A program made the position numbers and the translations under genes. A stretch of 19,957 bases of DNA, taken from positions 1-19,957 of the forward strand of contig JAKAVI010000018.1 of assembly GCA_021817355.1 (NCBI GenBank), given 5' to 3'. Origin of the DNA: Pseudomonadota bacterium (GTDB taxonomy: Bacteria; Pseudomonadota; Alphaproteobacteria; Micropepsales; Micropepsaceae). The notes below the pieces were generated by a model that was not told the origin of the DNA, did no database searches, and saw nothing but the letters and a program-made list of their open reading frames with translations. The stretch's first letter is position 1. Every line of letters starts with the position of its first letter. Positions 16,251-19,957 of this stretch are shown in pieces.

Positions 16251-17225
16251 ATGATCGAAGTCGAAGGATTGACAAAACAGTTTGGCCCCTTGGCGGCTGT
16301 CGCCGGCATCGACCTGCGCGTCGGGCGCGGCGAGGTCTTGGGATTTCTGGGACCCAACGGTGCTGGCAAGTCCACCACCATGAAGATGATCACGGGCTAT
16401 CTGTCAGCCACCTCCGGGCGGGTACGGATTTGCGGCAACGACATCGAAACCCAGACCATCGCGGCCCAGCGCCTGATCGGCTATCTGCCCGAGGGGGCGC
16501 CGGCCTATGGCGACATGACCCCGCGCAGTTTCCTGACTTTTATTGCTGAGGTTCGCGGTTTTTTTGGTGCCACCGCCAAATCCCGCATCGAGCGGGCCAT
16601 TGCCAGCACCGAACTTGATCCGGTGCTCGAGCAACCCATCGAGACCCTGTCAAAGGGCTTCAAGCGTCGCGTCGGCCTTGCCCAGGCCATCTTGCATGAT
16701 CCTCCCGTTCTGATCATGGATGAGCCAACCGACGGGCTTGATCCCAATCAGAAGCATGCGGTGCGTCGGCTGATCCGCGACATGGCGCCGCAAAAGGCGA
16801 TCATCGTCTCGACCCATCTTCTGGAAGAAGTCGAAGCCATCTGCACCCGTGCGGTGATCATTGATCGCGGACGCATCGTGGCCGACGGGACGCCCTCCGA
16901 GCTTCTGACCCGCTCGCGCCATCACAATGCCGTCAGCCTGCTGTTGCCGACAGAGCAGGCCGAGCTTGCCCGCGCACGCCTGAAGTCGATGAATGATGTG
17001 GTTTCGGTCGAACAGAGCACGCGGCCCGACGGGCTTTCGATGCTGACGGCATTTCCCCGGCAAGGCAGGTTGCTCATCGAAGCGGTGAGCGCACTGGTCA
17101 TGGCCGAGCACTGGGATGTGCGAGAGCTTTACGCCGAACCGGGCCGTCTGGAAGATGTCTTCCGAGCCGTCACCACCCATGATGCGGCGCGGGCACGGGC
17201 CCAGGCCAACGGAGCAATCGCATGA
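16251..17225 (+). CDS. ABC transporter ATP-binding protein (GldA-like)
   Basis: This is the ATPase of an ABC-2 type transporter, working with the two following genes. The 324-residue protein has Walker A GPNGAGKST (34-42), the signature LSKGFKRR (133-140), Walker B VLIMDEP (153-159) with the D-loop GLDP, and the switch His in STHLLEE (H189). The signature is LSKGF instead of LSGGQ, which is common in the GldA/NatA/CcmA-like group. A C-terminal extension of about 100 residues follows the core. The ATG at 16251 matches the usual MIEV start. A GTG at 16245 would add two residues and sits 11 bases from AGGTGAG (16227-16233), so it is possible. Its stop overlaps the permease start by four bases (ATGA). 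Confidence 0.94.
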   Translation: MIEVEGLTKQFGPLAAVAGIDLRVGRGEVLGFLGPNGAGKSTTMKMITGYLSATSGRVRICGNDIETQTIAAQRLIGYLPEGAPAYGDMTPRSFLTFIAEVRGFFGATAKSRIERAIASTELDPVLEQPIETLSKGFKRRVGLAQAILHDPPVLIMDEPTDGLDPNQKHAVRRLIRDMAPQKAIIVSTHLLEEVEAICTRAVIIDRGRIVADGTPSELLTRSRHHNAVSLLLPTEQAELARARLKSMNDVVSVEQSTRPDGLSMLTAFPRQGRLLIEAVSALVMAEHWDVRELYAEPGRLEDVFRAVTTHDAARARAQANGAIA

Positions 17226-17956
17226 GCGGATTGTGGCCGATCTTCAAGCGCGAATTCGCAGCCTATTTTGCAACGCCCCTGGCCTATGTGTTTATCGTGA
17301 TCTTCTTGTTCGCGATGGGCGCCTTCACCTTCTACATCGGCAATTTTTACCAGAATGGCGTTGCCGATCTGGCAGTGTTCTTCGCCTATCATCCCTGGCT
17401 TTACCTGTTTCTTGTGCCCGCCATCGCGATGCGCCTGTGGGCGGAGGAGCGCCGCGGCGGTACCATCGAACTGCTGCTGACCCTGCCCGTCCCGGTGTGG
17501 GCTAGCGTGATCGGAAAATATCTGGCGGCGTGGGCCTTTACCGGGGTGGCACTGCTTCTCACCTTTCCCATCTGGCTCACCGTCAATTATCTCGGCAATC
17601 CGGACAATGGCGTGATCCTGGCCGGCTATGTCGGCAGCTTCCTGATGGCCGGCGGCTATCTTGCGATCGGCGCAGCGATTTCGGCCGCGACCAGCAATCA
17701 GGTGATCGCCTTTGTGGTTTCGGTGGTGGTCTGTTTTCTGTTCACGATCTCAGGAGCGCCTCTTGTGCTCGACTTTGTTCGCGCCATCGCGCCACTGCCC
17801 ATCGTGACTTCTATTTCCTCGTTCAGCTTCCTCACCCATTTCGGGGCCATTTCTACCGGCGTGATCGATCTTCGCGACGTCATCTTCTTCGTCACGCTGA
17901 TCGCCTTGTTTCTGGCGATCAACATCGTCCTGATCGACCTGAAGAAGGCAAGCTGA
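17222..17956 (+). CDS. ABC-2 type transporter permease (GldF-like)
   Basis: The 244-residue protein has six predicted membrane helices. The N-terminal FKREFAAYFATPLAYVFI is typical of GldF and related ABC-2 permeases; the WAEERRGGTIELLLTLPV segment (about 76-93) is the conserved cytoplasmic coupling region after the second helix. It would form the membrane channel partner of the preceding ATPase. The start overlaps the ATPase stop by four bases, so translation is coupled. The next gene begins after three bases. The exported substrate is unknown. Confidence 0.92.
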   Translation: MSGLWPIFKREFAAYFATPLAYVFIVIFLFAMGAFTFYIGNFYQNGVADLAVFFAYHPWLYLFLVPAIAMRLWAEERRGGTIELLLTLPVPVWASVIGKYLAAWAFTGVALLLTFPIWLTVNYLGNPDNGVILAGYVGSFLMAGGYLAIGAAISAATSNQVIAFVVSVVVCFLFTISGAPLVLDFVRAIAPLPIVTSISSFSFLTHFGAISTGVIDLRDVIFFVTLIALFLAINIVLIDLKKAS

Positions 17957-17959
17957 ACC

Positions 17960-19849
17960 ATGTCCAAGCCGCTGTCCCGGCGCGTTTATGCGATCAGCGC
18001 CCTCATCCTGGCTGCGATCATTTTCGTGGCCATCAATATTGCCGCAGATGCCAGCCTGACCACCGAGCAGATCGATCTTACTGAAAACGGCCTCTATACC
18101 ATCTCCAAGGGCACCAAAGAGATCTTGCGCAGCCTGAAAGAACCGATCACCCTCAAATTCTATTACTCCAAGAAGGCCGCCGCCGATTACGCGCAGATCA
18201 ACGCCTATGCGGCGCGCGTACGCGACCTGCTGCAGCGTTATGCGGCCCTGTCCAACGGCAAGGTCATCGTCGAGGAATTGGATCCGGCGCCCTATACCAA
18301 GGCCGAGGATCAGGCCAATGCCGCCGGACTGACCGGCGCCCAGACCGATGATGGTCAAATCGTCTATTTTGGTCTTGTTGGTACCAATACCATCGACGGC
18401 ACCCAGACCATTCCCTTCTTCAGCCTGAAGCGGGAGCCTTTTCTCGAATACGACATCACGTCGCTGATCTACCGGCTGTCGCAGCCACAAAAGCCGGTCA
18501 TCGGCGTGCTGTCGTCACTGCCGCTCAATGTCGGGGCTGGCGGCATGATGGCCGCCCTGCAAGGACGGGCACAGCCTTATGTCGCCTGGCAGCAGCTGGC
18601 GCAGAACTACAAGACGCGGATGATTGCCGCGGACTTCAAAACCCTACCCAAGGGCATCCGCGTGCTCATGATTGTCCAGCCAAACAAGCTGAACGCGGTG
18701 CAACGCTATGCCATTGACCAGTTCGTGCTGCGTGGCGGCCATGCGCTGATTTTTGTCGATCCGCGTTCGGACATCGCGCTGGCCTCCGGTGAGGGCGGCC
18801 AGCCGGTCGCGCCAGCTTCCTCAAGCCTGCCCCAGCTGTTCAAGGCCTGGGGCATCGGCTTCAACCCCCAAAAGGTGGTTTTGGACGGCCGCCTGGCGCA
18901 GCAGGTTGAAGTGCAGGACAATCCCCACGATCCCATCGTGCTCTACCCCACCTGGCTCAGGATCGGCAGAGCGCAGATGAACCACAAGGATCAGGTTACG
19001 GCCAATCTGTCCGATCTCAACCTGGCGACGGTCGGCGCGCTGTTCCCGACCAAGGGGGCCACGACCCATTTCGTCCCGCTGATCAGTTCCTCAGACGACG
19101 CCAGCCTGATCTCGACCTCCCGCCTGAAACTGACCCCACCGCAGGATCTGCTCAATGCCATCCATCCGGTGGGTAAACCCTTTACGATCGCCGCACGGAT
19201 TTCAGGCCCTGCCCATACCGCCTTTCCCAATGGTCCGCCGCCGGGCGCCCCTGCCAAGGGCGAGATCAAGCTCGCCAAGAGCATCAATCTGATCGTCGTC
19301 GCCGATACCGACATCTTCGACGACCGCTTCTGGGTACGCATGGATCAGACCTATGGTGGAAAAGACATTGCCGAGCCGTTCGCGGACAATGGTGCCTTCA
19401 TCCTGAATGCGGTGGAAAATCTCACCGGTTCGAACGCCCTGATCTCGCTGCGCACCCGCGCGGTGTCCGCCCACCCATTTACCGTGGTCAAGGAATTGCA
19501 GGCCGAGGCCCAGGCTGAATTCCAGCAACAGGCGAATGACTTGCAGCAAAAGCTGTCCGATACCGAGCACAAGCTGAGGACACTCGAAAGCGGTGGCAGT
19601 GCCGCGGTGGGCAGCGTCGTGCAGCTTTCCGCCAGACAGCAGCATCAAATCGAGGACTTCAAGCGTGAACTGATCAATACCCGCCTTCAGCTGCGGAAAG
19701 TGCAGCTGAACCTGCGCAAGAGTGTTGATCAGCTGGGAAGCATACTTGCGTTTCTCAACATCGCCTTCGTGCCCATTCTGGTGGCGCTGTTTGCGCTCGT
19801 GCTGGCCTGGCTGCGGCGACGCCGCCGCGCCCGCGCCGTGAACCTGTGA
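17960..19849 (+). CDS. Gld-type ABC transporter auxiliary protein (GldG-like)
   Basis: The 629-residue protein has one N-terminal membrane helix (about 9-28). It is followed by the family-typical stretch IDLTENGLYTISKGTKEIL (38-56), then KEPITLKFYYS. A large extracytoplasmic domain extends to about 495, then an Ala/Gln-rich coiled coil (about 500-590), and a second helix near the C-terminus (about 592-618) ending in a short Arg-rich tail. In Bacteroidota the equivalent GldG works with GldA and GldF and is needed for gliding. In other phyla the same set occurs without gliding, and its cargo is unknown. The family is usually described as an uncharacterised ABC transport system auxiliary component. 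It starts three bases after the permease stop and ends 11 bases before the next gene, so all four genes are almost certainly one operon. Confidence 0.9.
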   Translation: MSKPLSRRVYAISALILAAIIFVAINIAADASLTTEQIDLTENGLYTISKGTKEILRSLKEPITLKFYYSKKAAADYAQINAYAARVRDLLQRYAALSNGKVIVEELDPAPYTKAEDQANAAGLTGAQTDDGQIVYFGLVGTNTIDGTQTIPFFSLKREPFLEYDITSLIYRLSQPQKPVIGVLSSLPLNVGAGGMMAALQGRAQPYVAWQQLAQNYKTRMIAADFKTLPKGIRVLMIVQPNKLNAVQRYAIDQFVLRGGHALIFVDPRSDIALASGEGGQPVAPASSSLPQLFKAWGIGFNPQKVVLDGRLAQQVEVQDNPHDPIVLYPTWLRIGRAQMNHKDQVTANLSDLNLATVGALFPTKGATTHFVPLISSSDDASLISTSRLKLTPPQDLLNAIHPVGKPFTIAARISGPAHTAFPNGPPPGAPAKGEIKLAKSINLIVVADTDIFDDRFWVRMDQTYGGKDIAEPFADNGAFILNAVENLTGSNALISLRTRAVSAHPFTVVKELQAEAQAEFQQQANDLQQKLSDTEHKLRTLESGGSAAVGSVVQLSARQQHQIEDFKRELINTRLQLRKVQLNLRKSVDQLGSILAFLNIAFVPILVALFALVLAWLRRRRRARAVNL

Positions 19850-19860
19850 CGGAGGCCGCA

Positions 19861-19957
19861 ATGTCCCTGGCAGCAGCGATCCTTCACGACCGGCGTCGGC
19901 GCAATCTTCTGGTGCTGGCGATCCTGGCCGCACTCAGCACCGGGCTTGCGGTACTGG
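19861..19957 (+). CDS. Fourth gene of the Gld-like operon, 3'-truncated; possibly a DUF4340 protein
   Basis: Only 32 codons are in the window. The ATG at 19861 is preceded by GGAGG at 19851-19855. The visible peptide starts MSLAAAILHDRRRRNLL and continues as a hydrophobic helix, so it is membrane-anchored with a basic cytoplasmic start. In related operons the gene after gldG often encodes a DUF4340 protein with this layout; identity here rests on that context, not on visible domain sequence. Confidence 0.65.
   Translation, partial: MSLAAAILHDRRRRNLLVLAILAALSTGLAVL

Noticed and set aside
1..19957. CRISPR arrays, insertion sequences, integrases, tRNA or rRNA genes
   Set aside because: No regularly spaced repeats, transposase or integrase motifs, or tRNA cloverleaf were seen on either strand by reading; a dedicated scan was not possible.

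Overview
The window looks like an ordinary housekeeping stretch of a GC-rich Gram-negative chromosome, most likely from an alphaproteobacterium. Four things point that way: a MutL that keeps the endonuclease motifs, a 67K-type SppA, a fused DsbD/ScsB-type thiol transporter, and compact gene packing with several signal-peptide or inner-membrane proteins. The assignment to class is an inference from gene content and protein style; no rRNA or tRNA gene is present to confirm it. I see no phage, transposon, CRISPR array, integrase or compositional break.

Layout. 1-1857 is the 3' part of an S9 serine peptidase gene (5' end outside the window), followed by a DnaJ-class co-chaperone (1975-2886). Convergent to it are three minus-strand genes: a TPR-sulfotransferase (4374-2887), a four-helix membrane protein (4989-4603) and the signal peptide peptidase SppA (6954-5155). 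A 338-base gap with a tiny possible ORF and a UUCG hairpin separates sppA from a divergent plus-strand alpha/beta hydrolase (7293-8057) and a small secreted His/Cys protein (8135-8542). A DsbD/ScsB-like thiol:disulfide transporter (10628-8544) converges on the latter. Next come a zinc-independent NADP(H) oxidoreductase (10741-11751) and rsmD (11751-12332), which share one base. An MFS transporter (13534-12329) and mutL (15372-13594) follow on the minus strand, then a small membrane protein (16002-15637). The right end is the start of a four-gene Gld-like ABC operon: ATPase (16251), permease (17222), large auxiliary protein (17960) and a fourth gene cut by the window edge (19861).

How the genes relate. 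Most neighbours do not form a pathway. The clear functional unit is the ABC operon, with a 4-base overlap, a 3-base gap and an 11-base gap between successive genes. The envelope theme (SppA, DsbD-like protein, secreted His/Cys protein, several membrane proteins) is noticeable but may be chance.

The most interesting signal is regulatory. A perfect FNR/FixK-type palindrome (TTGAC-N4-GTCAA, 5047-5060) lies at the right distance for class II activation of the uncharacterised 128-residue membrane protein. A second, weaker TTGA-N6-TCAA site (8095-8108) lies just upstream of the secreted His/Cys protein. I did not find a clearly novel multi-gene system.
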